Positions 18,774-27,613 of a stretch of DNA of 64,000 bases are shown here, piece after piece. The stretch spans positions 1-64,000 of the forward strand of contig CACZBM010000003.1 in assembly GCA_902779445.1 (NCBI GenBank). The letters run 5' to 3'. How positions within the stretch are numbered: position 1 is the stretch's first letter; the number at the start of each line of letters is the position of its first letter. The position numbers and the translations under genes are program-made. This DNA is from an uncultured Lachnospiraceae bacterium (GTDB taxonomy: Bacteria > Bacillota > Clostridia > Lachnospirales > Lachnospiraceae). Below the pieces are notes generated by a model that was not told the DNA's origin, ran no database searches, and saw nothing but the letters and a program-made list of their open reading frames with translations.

Positions 18774-21251
18774 ATGGTAAGCGCAAAGAAATTTGACAAA
18801 ACAAAATTTAAGCAGCAGATCGAAGATAATGTACGTTCCCTTTACAGAAAGAATATAAAGGAGGCGGATAAGCAGGAGATCTTCCAGGCCGTTTGTTATG
18901 CAGTGAAAGATACTATTATCGAGGACTGGATGGCAACCCAGAAGGCTTATGAAAAAGAGGATCCGAAGACTGTTTATTATCTCTCCATGGAATTCCTGAT
19001 GGGAAGGGCTCTCGGAAATAATCTTATCAATCTCTGCGAATATAAAGAAGTCAAAGACGCGCTGAAGGAGCTGGGATGTGACTTAAACCTCATAGAGGAC
19101 GAAGAACCGGATGCAGCTCTCGGAAACGGAGGCCTTGGCCGTCTGGCGGCCTGCTTCCTGGATTCTCTTGCAACCCTTGGTTATTCTGCATACGGCTGTG
19201 GTATCAGATACCGTTACGGAATGTTCAAGCAAAAGATCAGGGACGGGTATCAGATGGAGATTCCGGATGACTGGCTGAGAGACGGAAATCCGTTTGAACT
19301 CCGCAGAAGAGAATATAAGAAAGAAGTAAAATTCGGCGGTTATGTAAGAGTGGAAACTGACAGTAACGGAAGAAACCACTTTATTCAGGACGGATATCAG
19401 TCAGTAAAGGCTATCCCTTATGATATGCCGGTGGTGGGATACGGAAACGGAATAGTAAATACCTTAAGAATATGGGATGCAGAGCCGGTGGAATGCTTCC
19501 AGCTGGATTCTTTCGATAAGGGAGATTACAGAAAAGCGGTGGAGCAGGATAACCTGGCCAGAAATATAGTGGAAGTCCTTTATCCCAATGACAATCACTA
19601 CGCAGGTAAAGAGCTTAGGCTGAAGCAGCAGTACTTCTTTATCTCAGCTTCTGTTCAGGAAGCGGTAGAGAAGTATATGCGTAAGCATGATGATATTAAA
19701 AAATTCGCTGAAAAAAATGTATTCCAGCTGAATGATACACACCCTACCGTGGCGATCCCGGAGCTTATGAGAGTTCTTATGGATGATTACGGTCTTTCTT
19801 GGGATGAGGCTTGGAAGGTCACCACAGATACCTGTGCTTACACAAACCACACCATAATGAGCGAGGCTCTGGAAAAGTGGCCGATAGAACTGTTTTCCAG
19901 ACTGCTGCCCAGAGTCTATCAGATAATAGAAGAAATAAACCGCAGATTCTGTCTGCAGATACAGGCTAATTATCCCGGTGATCAGGAAAAGATCAGAAAC
20001 ATGGCGATCATTTATGACGGTCAGGTGAGGATGGCTTATCTTGCTATCTGCGCAGGCTACTCTGTTAACGGTGTTGCACGTCTCCATACGGAGATCCTGA
20101 AAAAGAGGGAGCTTAAAGACTTCTACGAAATGATGCCGGATAAATTCAATAATAAGACAAACGGTATCACCCAGAGAAGATTTCTTCTCCATGCGAACCC
20201 GCTCCTTGCAGACTGGGTAACAGATCATGTTGGCCCGGACTGGATAACGGATCTCTCGAAGATCCACGGGATCGCTGTTTATGCGGACGATAAAAAGGCC
20301 CAGAATGAATTCATGAACATCAAGTTCAAGAATAAGCAGAGGCTCGCAAAGTACATCCTGGAGCATAACGGGGTGGAAGTGGATCCCAGGTCCATATTCG
20401 ATGTGCAGGTAAAGAGACTTCATGAATATAAGAGGCAGCTCCTTAATATCCTGCATGTTATGAGTCTTTACAATAAGATCAAGAGGCATCCCGAACTGAA
20501 TTTCTATCCCAGAACCTTTATTTTCGGAGCAAAGGCTGCAGCGGGATACAGAAATGCGAAGCTCACCATCAAGCTCATCAATTCCGTCGCTGATGTGATA
20601 AATAATGACACATCCATTGATGGAAAGATAAAGGTGGTATTTATCGAGGATTACAGGGTTTCCAATGCGGAGCTTATCTTTGCCGCTGCGGACGTATCCG
20701 AGCAGATATCTACTGCCAGCAAGGAAGCTTCGGGTACCGGATGTATGAAGTTTATGCTGAACGGAGCACTGACTCTCGGTACCATGGACGGAGCCAATGT
20801 TGAAATGGCTGAGGAAATGGGCAAGGAAAATATGTTCATTTTCGGTATGGGTGCTGACGAAGTTATGAATTATGAGAAGAACGGTGGATATGATCCGATG
20901 GAGATATTTAACTCTGATCAGGAGATCCGCGATGTTCTTACTCAGCTTATTAACGGATTCTATTCAAAAGAGGATCCGGATCTTTTCAGGGATCTCTACA
21001 ATTCTCTTTTGAACACACAGAGTACGTCAAAGGCTGATATGTACTTTATCCTGAAGGATTTCCGCTCTTATGCGGAAGCCCAGGCTGAGGTGGAGAAGCA
21101 GTATCGTGACAAGGCCGGATGGGCCAGAAAAGCCATAATCAACGTGGCTTCCACGGGCAAGTTCTCATCAGACCGCACCATTCAGGAATATGTGAATGAG
21201 ATCTGGCATCTCGACAAGGTGAAGCTGCCGAAGAAATCCGCAAAGAAATGA
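18774..21251 (+). CDS. glgP: Glycogen/starch phosphorylase
   Basis: 825 residues, the usual length. It cleaves alpha-1,4-glucan with phosphate to glucose-1-phosphate using pyridoxal phosphate. Recognisable stretches are YYLSMEFLMGRALGNNLINL, ALGNGGLGRLAACFLDSLAT, NDTHPTVAIPELMR and the cofactor site EASGTGCMKFMLNGALTLGT, in which Lys659 should bind PLP. The residue before MKF is Cys657 where most family members have Asn. It starts 3 bp behind ileS, with GGGGGAT as a possible ribosome site. Confidence 0.96.
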   Translation: MVSAKKFDKTKFKQQIEDNVRSLYRKNIKEADKQEIFQAVCYAVKDTIIEDWMATQKAYEKEDPKTVYYLSMEFLMGRALGNNLINLCEYKEVKDALKELGCDLNLIEDEEPDAALGNGGLGRLAACFLDSLATLGYSAYGCGIRYRYGMFKQKIRDGYQMEIPDDWLRDGNPFELRRREYKKEVKFGGYVRVETDSNGRNHFIQDGYQSVKAIPYDMPVVGYGNGIVNTLRIWDAEPVECFQLDSFDKGDYRKAVEQDNLARNIVEVLYPNDNHYAGKELRLKQQYFFISASVQEAVEKYMRKHDDIKKFAEKNVFQLNDTHPTVAIPELMRVLMDDYGLSWDEAWKVTTDTCAYTNHTIMSEALEKWPIELFSRLLPRVYQIIEEINRRFCLQIQANYPGDQEKIRNMAIIYDGQVRMAYLAICAGYSVNGVARLHTEILKKRELKDFYEMMPDKFNNKTNGITQRRFLLHANPLLADWVTDHVGPDWITDLSKIHGIAVYADDKKAQNEFMNIKFKNKQRLAKYILEHNGVEVDPRSIFDVQVKRLHEYKRQLLNILHVMSLYNKIKRHPELNFYPRTFIFGAKAAAGYRNAKLTIKLINSVADVINNDTSIDGKIKVVFIEDYRVSNAELIFAAADVSEQISTASKEASGTGCMKFMLNGALTLGTMDGANVEMAEEMGKENMFIFGMGADEVMNYEKNGGYDPMEIFNSDQEIRDVLTQLINGFYSKEDPDLFRDLYNSLLNTQSTSKADMYFILKDFRSYAEAQAEVEKQYRDKAGWARKAIINVASTGKFSSDRTIQEYVNEIWHLDKVKLPKKSAKK

Positions 21252-21274
21252 ATATGAGGACAGTAGCAAAGCCG

Positions 21275-21412
21275 TTAAGTTAGTGTCATTCTGAGCGGTG
21301 CTGCGTGCCGGTGGCACGCGTTTAGCACGGACCGAGTCGGCAGACGAGACGCGAAGAATCTCTTATAGCTGTAGGAGAGATCCTTCGCTAACGCTCAGGA
21401 TTTAACTTAATG
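21275..21412. repeat. Palindromic intergenic repeat (TCATTCTGAG/CTCAGGAT type)
   Basis: Between glgP and the hydratase gene an imperfect inverted repeat spans about 140 bp. GTTAAGTTA, TTCTGAGCG and GAATCTCT on the left answer AGAGATCCTTCG, CGCTCAGGA and TTAACTTAA on the right. An inner hairpin CGTGCC/GGCACG sits in the left arm. Shorter relatives lie at 23779-23806 and 37893-38050. Probably a MITE-like dispersed element; no coding potential. Confidence 0.55.
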
Positions 21413-21461
21413 ACATTGGGACCATAGAGCCAGATGAGGACAAATAGACGAGGAGAAAGAT

Positions 21462-23738
21462 ATGATTGAATCAGTAACTGTACGTGGAAGAGGGGGATTT
21501 CTTATAAACGGCGTGGATATCGCTGACACAGCTCCGGAGGGGGTTTCCGCTGAGGAGGCTGGAAAGGGTACTATCTCATATGGAATATTAAAGGCCCATA
21601 ACACCTCTGGAAATATGGAAAAGCTGAAGATCAAATTTGACTGTATAACGAGCCATGATATCACATATGTCGGTATCATCCAGACGGCCAGAGCTTCGGG
21701 ACTTCAGAAGTTTCCGCTTCCCTATGTTCTGACAAACTGTCATAATTCGCTGTGTGCAGTTGGCGGTACCATAAATGAGGATGATCACGTATTTGGGCTT
21801 TCGGCAGCCAAAAAGTACGGGGGTGCCTATGTGCCTCCTCATCAGGCTGTCATACATCAGTACGCAAGGGAAATGCTTGCAGGATGTGGAAAGATGATCC
21901 TGGGATCTGATTCTCATACGAGATACGGCGCTCTCGGAACCATGGCCATGGGAGAGGGCGGTCCGGAGCTTGTTAAGCAGCTCCTGTCACAGACCTATGA
22001 CATCGATTATCCCGGAATAGTGGCGATCTATCTTACAGGAGAACCGTCCTTCGGGGTGGGACCTCAGGATGTGGCTCTTGCGCTGATCGGAAGATTGTTT
22101 GCTGAAGGAATCGTAAAGAACAGGGTTATGGAGTTTGTGGGACCCGGGGTATCAAATCTCAGCGAAGACTTCAGGATAGGTATCGATGTAATGACCACAG
22201 AGACTACCTGCCTTTCGTCTATCTGGAGAACTGACAGTGCCACGGAAGAGTTCCTTTCTCTCCATGGAAGGGCGGATGACTATAGGGAGCTTAACCCTGC
22301 ATCAACTGCTTACTACGATGAGATTGTTACTGTTGATCTTTCAAATATCAAGCCCATGATAGCTATGCCGTTCCATCCTAGTAACGTGTACACTATCGAA
22401 GAAGTAAACAGCAATCTTTCTGATATTCTTTCAGATGTGGAAAAAAGGGCAAAGGTATCCTTCGGAGATAAGGTGGACTTTGACCTTCACAGGAAGATCA
22501 GAGATAAAAAACTTCTGGTAGACCAGGGAATAATCGCCGGATGTGCCGGAGGCGGTTTCGAGAATCTCTGTGCAGCTGCAGACATCCTTAAGGGTGCGGA
22601 TATCGGAAGCGATGAATTCACCATGAGTGTATATCCCGCATCCATGCCTGTATATGCAGAACTTGTAAAGAACGGCGCGGTTTCAAAATTTATAGATGCC
22701 GGAGTTGTCGTTAAGACCTGTTTCTGCGGTCCATGTTTCGGAGCCGGAGATACACCGTCCAATAATGCGCTGTCAATAAGACACTCTACCAGAAACTTCC
22801 CTAACAGGGAGGGTTCAAAGGTTCAGAACGGACAGATCTCCTCGGTTGCTCTGATGGATGCCCGTTCCATTGCAGCTACAGCTGCAAATAAGGGAATACT
22901 CACTCCCGCTTCCGAAATGGATGTAGAGATTGGAAAATATAAGTATTTCTTTGACAAAGGGATTTATGAAAAGAGGGTATTTGATTCAAAGGGCAAGGCA
23001 GATCCGGATACGGAACTGATTCTCGGACCTAATATCAAAGACTGGCCTCAGATGGTTGCTCTGACGGATAATCTGCTCTTGAAGGTGGTTTCCGAGATCC
23101 ATGATCCCGTTACCACAACAGATGAACTGATCCCTTCGGGAGAGACTTCATCTTACAGGTCGAATCCTTTGGGACTTGCAGAATTTGCCCTTTCCAGAAA
23201 GGATCCTTCCTATGTGCCCAGAGCCAAAGAAGTAAGGGCGTTTGAGGAAGCGAGAGAGGATGGAGTTTTCTCTCTTGAAAAGATGATAGAAGCTTCTGCT
23301 GAGATCAGACCCGTGCTACGGTCAATAAAAGAAAAGTTCCCGGGAATGACCTGGGACAATACCGGAATAGGTTCCACAATATTCGCAGTAAAACCCGGAG
23401 ACGGTTCTGCAAGAGAGCAGGCGGCTTCCTGTCAGAAGGTACTCGGAGGATGGGCAAATATCGCCAATGAATATGCCACCAAGCGTTACAGGAGTAACCT
23501 TATAAACTGGGGAATGCTGCCCTTTATGATCGAAAAGGGCGAACTGCCGTTTAAAAATCTGGATTACATTTTTGTTCCGGATATCAGGAAAGCTGTTGAA
23601 GAAAAGTGGGATGACATAAAGGCCTACGCAGTAAAGGATGGAAGTCTTACAGAATTCGGGCTCTCACTTGGAGAACTGACAGATGATGAGAGGCAGATAA
23701 TCCTGGACGGCTGCCTTATCAATTACAACAGAGTATGA
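21462..23738 (+). CDS. Aconitase-family hydratase (YbhJ-like)
   Basis: 758 residues with the aconitase fold. Three cysteines for a [4Fe-4S] cluster can be placed: Cys361 in [12 protein letters not shown] (the VGSCTNS position of aconitase), and Cys422 and Cys425 in [10 protein letters not shown]. The 61- and 3-residue spacing equals that of mitochondrial aconitase. The [20 protein letters not shown] stretch is the usual substrate and cluster region. Length and overall look are nearer to the YbhJ putative hydratase group than to AcnA or the clostridial 640-residue aconitase, so citrate/isocitrate as substrate is not certain. ATG preceded by GAGGAGAAAGAT. Monocistronic, ending at a strong terminator. 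Confidence 0.8.
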   Translation: MIESVTVRGRGGFLINGVDIADTAPEGVSAEEAGKGTISYGILKAHNTSGNMEKLKIKFDCITSHDITYVGIIQTARASGLQKFPLPYVLTNCHNSLCAVGGTINEDDHVFGLSAAKKYGGAYVPPHQAVIHQYAREMLAGCGKMILGSDSHTRYGALGTMAMGEGGPELVKQLLSQTYDIDYPGIVAIYLTGEPSFGVGPQDVALALIGRLFAEGIVKNRVMEFVGPGVSNLSEDFRIGIDVMTTETTCLSSIWRTDSATEEFLSLHGRADDYRELNPASTAYYDEIVTVDLSNIKPMIAMPFHPSNVYTIEEVNSNLSDILSDVEKRAKVSFGDKVDFDLHRKIRDKKLLVDQGIIAGCAGGGFENLCAAADILKGADIGSDEFTMSVYPASMPVYAELVKNGAVSKFIDAGVVVKTCFCGPCFGAGDTPSNNALSIRHSTRNFPNREGSKVQNGQISSVALMDARSIAATAANKGILTPASEMDVEIGKYKYFFDKGIYEKRVFDSKGKADPDTELILGPNIKDWPQMVALTDNLLLKVVSEIHDPVTTTDELIPSGETSSYRSNPLGLAEFALSRKDPSYVPRAKEVRAFEEAREDGVFSLEKMIEASAEIRPVLRSIKEKFPGMTWDNTGIGSTIFAVKPGDGSAREQAASCQKVLGGWANIANEYATKRYRSNLINWGMLPFMIEKGELPFKNLDYIFVPDIRKAVEEKWDDIKAYAVKDGSLTEFGLSLGELTDDERQIILDGCLINYNRV

Positions 23739-23741
23739 TTT

Positions 23742-23769
23742 AAGGGAGGGTGTAACCCCTCCCTTTTTT
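23742..23769 (+). terminator. Rho-independent terminator of the hydratase gene
   Basis: AAGGGAGGG (23742-23750), loop TGTAAC, CCCTCCCTT, then a run of six T. It begins 3 bp after the hydratase stop. Confidence 0.9.
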
Positions 23770-23778
23770 GCTAATGCC

Positions 23779-23806
23779 ATTCTGAGCAAAGCGAAGAATC
23801 TCTTTT
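23779..23806. repeat. Short copy of the TTCTGAG...CGAAGAATCTC repeat
   Basis: ATTCTGAGCAAAGCGAAGAA followed by TCTCTTTT lies between the convergent hydratase and murA genes and shares its ends with the repeats at 21275 and 37893. It abuts the murA stop. Confidence 0.45.
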
Positions 23807-25125
23807 CACCCTGCCTTATACTTCAGTCTGAATTTCTTTACCGATCTGTCATCGGATACCTTTTCGATTATACCGCCAAGTCCGCGGATCTTCAGATCGA
23901 AGTCTTCGTATCCTCTTTCAATAAGCTGGATATCATCTATAGCAGAGACGCCGTCAGCAGCAAGTGCTGCCAGTACCAGAGCAGCTCCTGCTCTAAGGTC
24001 CGGAGCGGTGATGTTTGCTCCGCTCAATCCTTCAGTACCTGTTATGATGGCGGTATTTCCTTCCACCTTGATATTGGCACCCATCTTCATTATCTCATCC
24101 ACATATCTGAATCTGTTTTCAAATATGCTCTCAGTGATGGTGCTGACACCTTCGGAAAGAGAAAGGGTGACGCCGGCCTGAGGCTGCATGTCTGTAGGGA
24201 ATCCGGGATAGGGAAGAGTCTTTATCTGAGTGCTCTTAAGCTTTCCTCTCCTTGTAACCCTTACACAGTCATCAAATTCTTCTATCTCACATCCGACTTC
24301 TATAAGCTTTGCGCTTATGGATTCCAGATGCTTGGGGATCACGTTCTTTACAAGTATACTTCCGCCGGTAACAGCTGCCGCAAACATGAATGTTCCGGCT
24401 TCGATCTGATCAGGAATAACCGAATATGTAGCTCCGTGAAGAGAAGAGACACCCCGTATCCTTATAACGTCAGTTCCGGCCCCTTTAATGTTGGCTCCCA
24501 TGCTGTTCAGGAAGTTTGCCACGTCAACCACATGAGGTTCCTTGGCGGCATTCTCAATAATGGTCTTTCCTTCAGCCATACAGGATGCCATAAGGATGTT
24601 GATGGTGGCACCAACGCTTACAACATCCATATAGATATGGGCTCCTGCCAGTTTATCGGCCTTTGCTATGATGGAACCATGCTCTATCTTAACATCTGCG
24701 CCGATCGCCCTGAAGCCCTTAAGATGTTGGTCTATAGGGCGGCTTCCTATGTTACAGCCGCCGGGAAGTGGTACTTCCGCTTCTTTATATTTCCCGAGAA
24801 GAGCCCCTATCAGGTAATAAGAAGCTCTGATCTTCTTTATCAGCTCGTACTCAATGTTGACATTGCGAACCATGGAACCGTTTATCTTAACGGTATGTCT
24901 GTCGGGTCTCTCAATAATGACACCGATGCCTGCCATGGCATCAAGGAGTACGTTCGTATCCCTGACATCCGGCATGTTCTCAATAGTAACGGTATCATCC
25001 GTCATTATAGCTGCAGCTATAATAGCAAGAGCCGCATTCTTGGCCCCTCCTATCTCGACTTCACCCTCCAGCGGTTTTCCACCACGGATAGCGTACCTTA
25101 AATTTATGTTGCTGTCAGATTTCAT
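23806..25125 (-). CDS. murA: UDP-N-acetylglucosamine 1-carboxyvinyltransferase
   Basis: 439 residues, first committed step of peptidoglycan synthesis: transfers enolpyruvate from PEP to UDP-GlcNAc. IGGAKNAALAIIAAA near the N-terminus, catalytic Cys124 in PLPGGCNIGSRPIDQH, PYPGFPTDMQPQ and the RAGAALVLAAL region are all family hallmarks. Cys at the active loop means it should be sensitive to fosfomycin-type inhibition. The ATG at 25125 has AAAAGAG upstream; an in-frame TTG at 25167 overlaps the preceding gene and is less likely. Firmicutes often have two copies; which one this is cannot be said. Probably cotranscribed with the small membrane protein gene just upstream. Confidence 0.95.
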   Translation of the reverse strand: MKSDSNINLRYAIRGGKPLEGEVEIGGAKNAALAIIAAAIMTDDTVTIENMPDVRDTNVLLDAMAGIGVIIERPDRHTVKINGSMVRNVNIEYELIKKIRASYYLIGALLGKYKEAEVPLPGGCNIGSRPIDQHLKGFRAIGADVKIEHGSIIAKADKLAGAHIYMDVVSVGATINILMASCMAEGKTIIENAAKEPHVVDVANFLNSMGANIKGAGTDVIRIRGVSSLHGATYSVIPDQIEAGTFMFAAAVTGGSILVKNVIPKHLESISAKLIEVGCEIEEFDDCVRVTRRGKLKSTQIKTLPYPGFPTDMQPQAGVTLSLSEGVSTITESIFENRFRYVDEIMKMGANIKVEGNTAIITGTEGLSGANITAPDLRAGAALVLAALAADGVSAIDDIQLIERGYEDFDLKIRGLGGIIEKVSDDRSVKKFRLKYKAG

Positions 25126-25153
25126 TCTGAAAAACTCTTTTCTACTTAATTTA

Positions 25154-25585
25154 TTAGATGATGCCAAAAACCATCCTTAGGATCAGGAATGCATTAGCTC
25201 CCAGATTCAGTATGGTAAGGATAAAGAGGAGAATGAGCCACCCACGTAAACCTGACCGGGTGCTTTTCAGCTCCTGCTTTATCTGGCTTGAATTCTCATT
25301 TATAACTGCCTGTGTATTTCTGTAGCATCTGACATTCTCGTGATGAACATGGAGAAAAATATCCCTGTCATCACTCTTTACAGACTTTGTCTCCTGTACA
25401 AGAGCCGGCGCCGGAGAAGGCGGGTTTTTATAAACCGACCAGTCTACTTTCCGGAATGCGGGTTTGGGCTCGGAGGGAGCAGCGTTCTCAGTCTGCACGT
25501 CATCAAAATCTTCCATTTTCACCGAACGTATCGGCTTAACGTTTCCCTCGACTTCTTTAACCAGACTGTCCATAAAATCATCCAT
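25154..25585 (-). CDS. Hypothetical protein with C-terminal membrane anchor
   Basis: About 143 residues. The N-terminal two thirds are soluble, acidic and Pro-rich; a helix-forming stretch (NTQAVINENSSQIKQELK) precedes one C-terminal membrane segment (GWLILLFILTILNLGANAFLIL). This is a tail-anchored layout with the bulk in the cytoplasm. ATG at 25585 follows TTTAGGGCAGAT; an in-frame GTG at 25600 is an alternative start. It lies 28 bp before the chosen murA start, so the two likely share the promoter at 25634-25662. No family recognised; a link to cell-wall synthesis is suggested by position only. Confidence 0.65.
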   Translation of the reverse strand: MDDFMDSLVKEVEGNVKPIRSVKMEDFDDVQTENAAPSEPKPAFRKVDWSVYKNPPSPAPALVQETKSVKSDDRDIFLHVHHENVRCYRNTQAVINENSSQIKQELKSTRSGLRGWLILLFILTILNLGANAFLILRMVFGII

Positions 25586-25633
25586 ATCTGCCCTAAACAC
25601 CTTCGCTTTCGTGAAATATCACAGATTCAAGAT

Positions 25634-25662
25634 ATTGTAGCATTTTTGTACACTATACGCAA
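25634..25662 (-). promoter_or_regulatory. Promoter for the small membrane protein-murA operon
   Basis: On the minus strand TTGCGT (25662-25657), 17 bp and TACAAT (25639-25634) form a good sigma-A type promoter reading toward the gene starting at 25585. The rest of 25601-25884 is AT-rich and holds only this and the hairpin at 25829. Confidence 0.55.
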
Positions 25663-25828
25663 GATGACGAGACTTATGTGCAAAATTACAACAAATCATT
25701 CAAAATTTTAACTTCTATTGTAAGTATTTACTATATGTTTACCTCGTGTTCACAATTTGTTAACAACCACCTGTTAATATAACAATATCAGATTTGAGTC
25801 AGACAGTTAGATGATTTTTTCATAATAT

Positions 25829-25867
25829 GCCCCGGCGACTTGCGAGTCCCGGGGCGCTCCTCTTTTT
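25829..25867. terminator. GC-rich hairpin with T run, orphan on the plus strand
   Basis: GCCCCGG and GACT pair with AGTC and CCGGGGC around a TGCG loop; on the plus strand TTTTT follows after 7 nt. The gene ending nearby is on the minus strand (stop at 25885), where no T run follows, and no plus-strand gene lies upstream. It either terminates the minus-strand gene imperfectly or ends a small plus-strand RNA. Confidence 0.4.
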
Positions 25868-25884
25868 ATACCATTGTGTGATTC

Positions 25885-26748
25885 TTAATACTCTTCCAGC
25901 TCCAAATTGATCTCTTCCAGATGCCCCTTGCTGTCATATACCAAATACATATAGTATTGATAGCTGTTCTTACGATAAAGATCCATTGTCAGTTCTTCAT
26001 CATCATTCTCTGCCGGATGCTCGAAATCATAACCGGTTATTCCAAACTGCGCAATCAGTTTGCCCAGATCATCCGCCACAGCCATCAGACTGTCAAGCTG
26101 CCTGTCGGTTGGCTCATCCACATCTTCAAAATCTGAAACATCATCGGCGGCATCAGATTTATTACCCTCAACTTTGCGATAAAATGCAAAACGAAGATCA
26201 TTGATGTCCTTTCCTGATTTTCTTTTTGCAGGAGTATAACTTGTGACCTTTTCCTGCTGCATAGCTTTTCTGGTGGAGTTCACAGTAACTTTAATTTCAT
26301 GGTTTTCGCCAATGGTTGCCTCAGCTGTCCAGTCGTCATCATCCCAGGAGCCTTTTGTTACATCGTGATTCTCACCGTCATCGGGATCTTGTTCTTCTGC
26401 TGTATTTTCACTGACTGTATCTTCGCTAACGGTATTATCGCTAACTTCTTCTTCCTCATCTTCTTCGTTTTCTTCTTCTTCAAAAATGTCTTCTTCCTCG
26501 TCCTCCGGCTCTTCCTGATCATAGCTGGGAAGGTCGTTCTCTACCTCGCGGTCGCCACCGGATACTTCGCCTACGGTTTCTTTGGATTCTTCTTCTGTAG
26601 AGGGCTCTTCCGTGGGAACTTCGGTGGGCTGCATGGCTCCTATCCAGTCAGCGGCTCCTGCTTCCATACAGCCCATGAGGAAAAATGCTGATATTAACAT
26701 TATCAGCATAAGAGTGATCATTTTTCTGTTTCCGGTGCTTCCAAACAT
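25885..26748 (-). CDS. Acidic lipoprotein of unknown function
   Basis: 287 residues. The signal peptide ends in a lipobox (AFFLMGC), so the mature protein should be lipid-anchored on the outer face of the membrane. A long low-complexity acidic linker of Glu, Asp, Ser and Thr follows (about residues 40-135), then a folded part with DLRFAFYRKVEGNKSDAADD and a YQYYMYLVYDSKGHLEEINL strand pair near the end. No family recognised. Single gene, divergent from the alarmone synthetase gene 93 bp away. An ATG at codon 10 is a possible alternative start. Confidence 0.75.
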   Translation of the reverse strand: MFGSTGNRKMITLMLIMLISAFFLMGCMEAGAADWIGAMQPTEVPTEEPSTEEESKETVGEVSGGDREVENDLPSYDQEEPEDEEEDIFEEEENEEDEEEEVSDNTVSEDTVSENTAEEQDPDDGENHDVTKGSWDDDDWTAEATIGENHEIKVTVNSTRKAMQQEKVTSYTPAKRKSGKDINDLRFAFYRKVEGNKSDAADDVSDFEDVDEPTDRQLDSLMAVADDLGKLIAQFGITGYDFEHPAENDDEELTMDLYRKNSYQYYMYLVYDSKGHLEEINLELEEY

Positions 26749-26841
26749 GTAACAATCGTATCAAAAAATACTTTGATAGACAACCGCAGTGAAGCATGAT
26801 ATCATTTATAGACTACAGCAGATCTGTTAAGGAAACTGATA

Positions 26842-27564
26842 ATGGATAAGGAAATTAACAAATATGAGGGTGTGGATAGCTGGGAAACCATTATCCTCCT
26901 TTATAATTCAGCACTGAAAGAAATAGGGACAAAGCTGGCCATATTAAATGACGAATTCCAGCATGTTCATCAGTATAACCCCATAGAACACATGAAGAGC
27001 AGAATAAAGACCCCTGAGAGCATCGTTAAGAAGCTGAAGCGCAGGGGCTATGAGTCTACCATTGAAAATATGGTGAAGTATGTCAATGACATAGCGGGTG
27101 TCAGGGTCATCTGTTCTTTTACTTCCGATATTTACCGTGTTGCCGAGATACTTGCTAATCAGAGCGACATCAATGTTCTTTCCATTAAGGACTATATTAA
27201 GCATCCGAAGGAGAGCGGTTATAAGAGCTACCACATGATAGTGACGGTACCAATCTTCCTGTCGGACGGTGTTGTGGATACCAAGGTGGAGATCCAGATA
27301 AGAACGGTAGCCATGGATTTCTGGGCAAGTCTGGAGCACAAGATCAATTATAAGTACGAAGGGGATGCCCCCGAGCATATTAAGAGAGAGCTTTTCGAAT
27401 GCGCGGAGATGGTATCGGATCTGGATGCGAAGATGATGTCTCTTAATGAAGAGATCCGCGGGGCTCACGAGCAACAGGAGTCAGAGCAGGAGAAGCGGCA
27501 GCAGGAAAAGCATGAAGCCGAGAAGACATTTTTCAAAGAAAGATTCTACGGCGAAGCAGAATAA
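26842..27564 (+). CDS. relQ: Small alarmone synthetase (RelQ/YjbM type)
   Basis: 240 residues with the RelA/SpoT nucleotidyltransferase domain only. Diagnostic stretches are IKTPESIVKKLKRRGYE, NDIAGVRVICSF (catalytic Asp), HPKESGYKSYHMIV and EIQIRTVAMDFWASLEHKIN. No HD hydrolase, TGS or ACT domain is present, as in the RelQ/SAS1 group that makes (p)ppGpp from GTP/GDP and ATP as a tetramer. The C-terminal tail is a charged helix rich in Glu, Gln and Lys. TAAGGA lies upstream of the ATG. It ends at a hairpin shared with the convergent HD-GYP gene. Confidence 0.9.
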   Translation: MDKEINKYEGVDSWETIILLYNSALKEIGTKLAILNDEFQHVHQYNPIEHMKSRIKTPESIVKKLKRRGYESTIENMVKYVNDIAGVRVICSFTSDIYRVAEILANQSDINVLSIKDYIKHPKESGYKSYHMIVTVPIFLSDGVVDTKVEIQIRTVAMDFWASLEHKINYKYEGDAPEHIKRELFECAEMVSDLDAKMMSLNEEIRGAHEQQESEQEKRQQEKHEAEKTFFKERFYGEAE

Positions 27565-27584
27565 TAATAAACGGAAAATGAAGA

Positions 27585-27609
27585 GAAGCAGCCATCCGCT
27601 GCTTCTTTT
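27585..27609. terminator. Bidirectional terminator
   Basis: GAAGCAGC, loop CATCC, GCTGCTTC then TTTT on the plus strand; on the minus strand TTCTCTTCATTTT follows. It separates the convergent relQ (stop 27564) and HD-GYP (stop 27614) genes. Confidence 0.75.
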
Positions 27610-27613
27610 GTAT

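Noticed and set aside
21275-21412. Considered as a terminator or riboswitch between glgP and the hydratase gene.
   Set aside because: No T run follows and the ends match dispersed repeats elsewhere in the window, so a repeat element explains it better.
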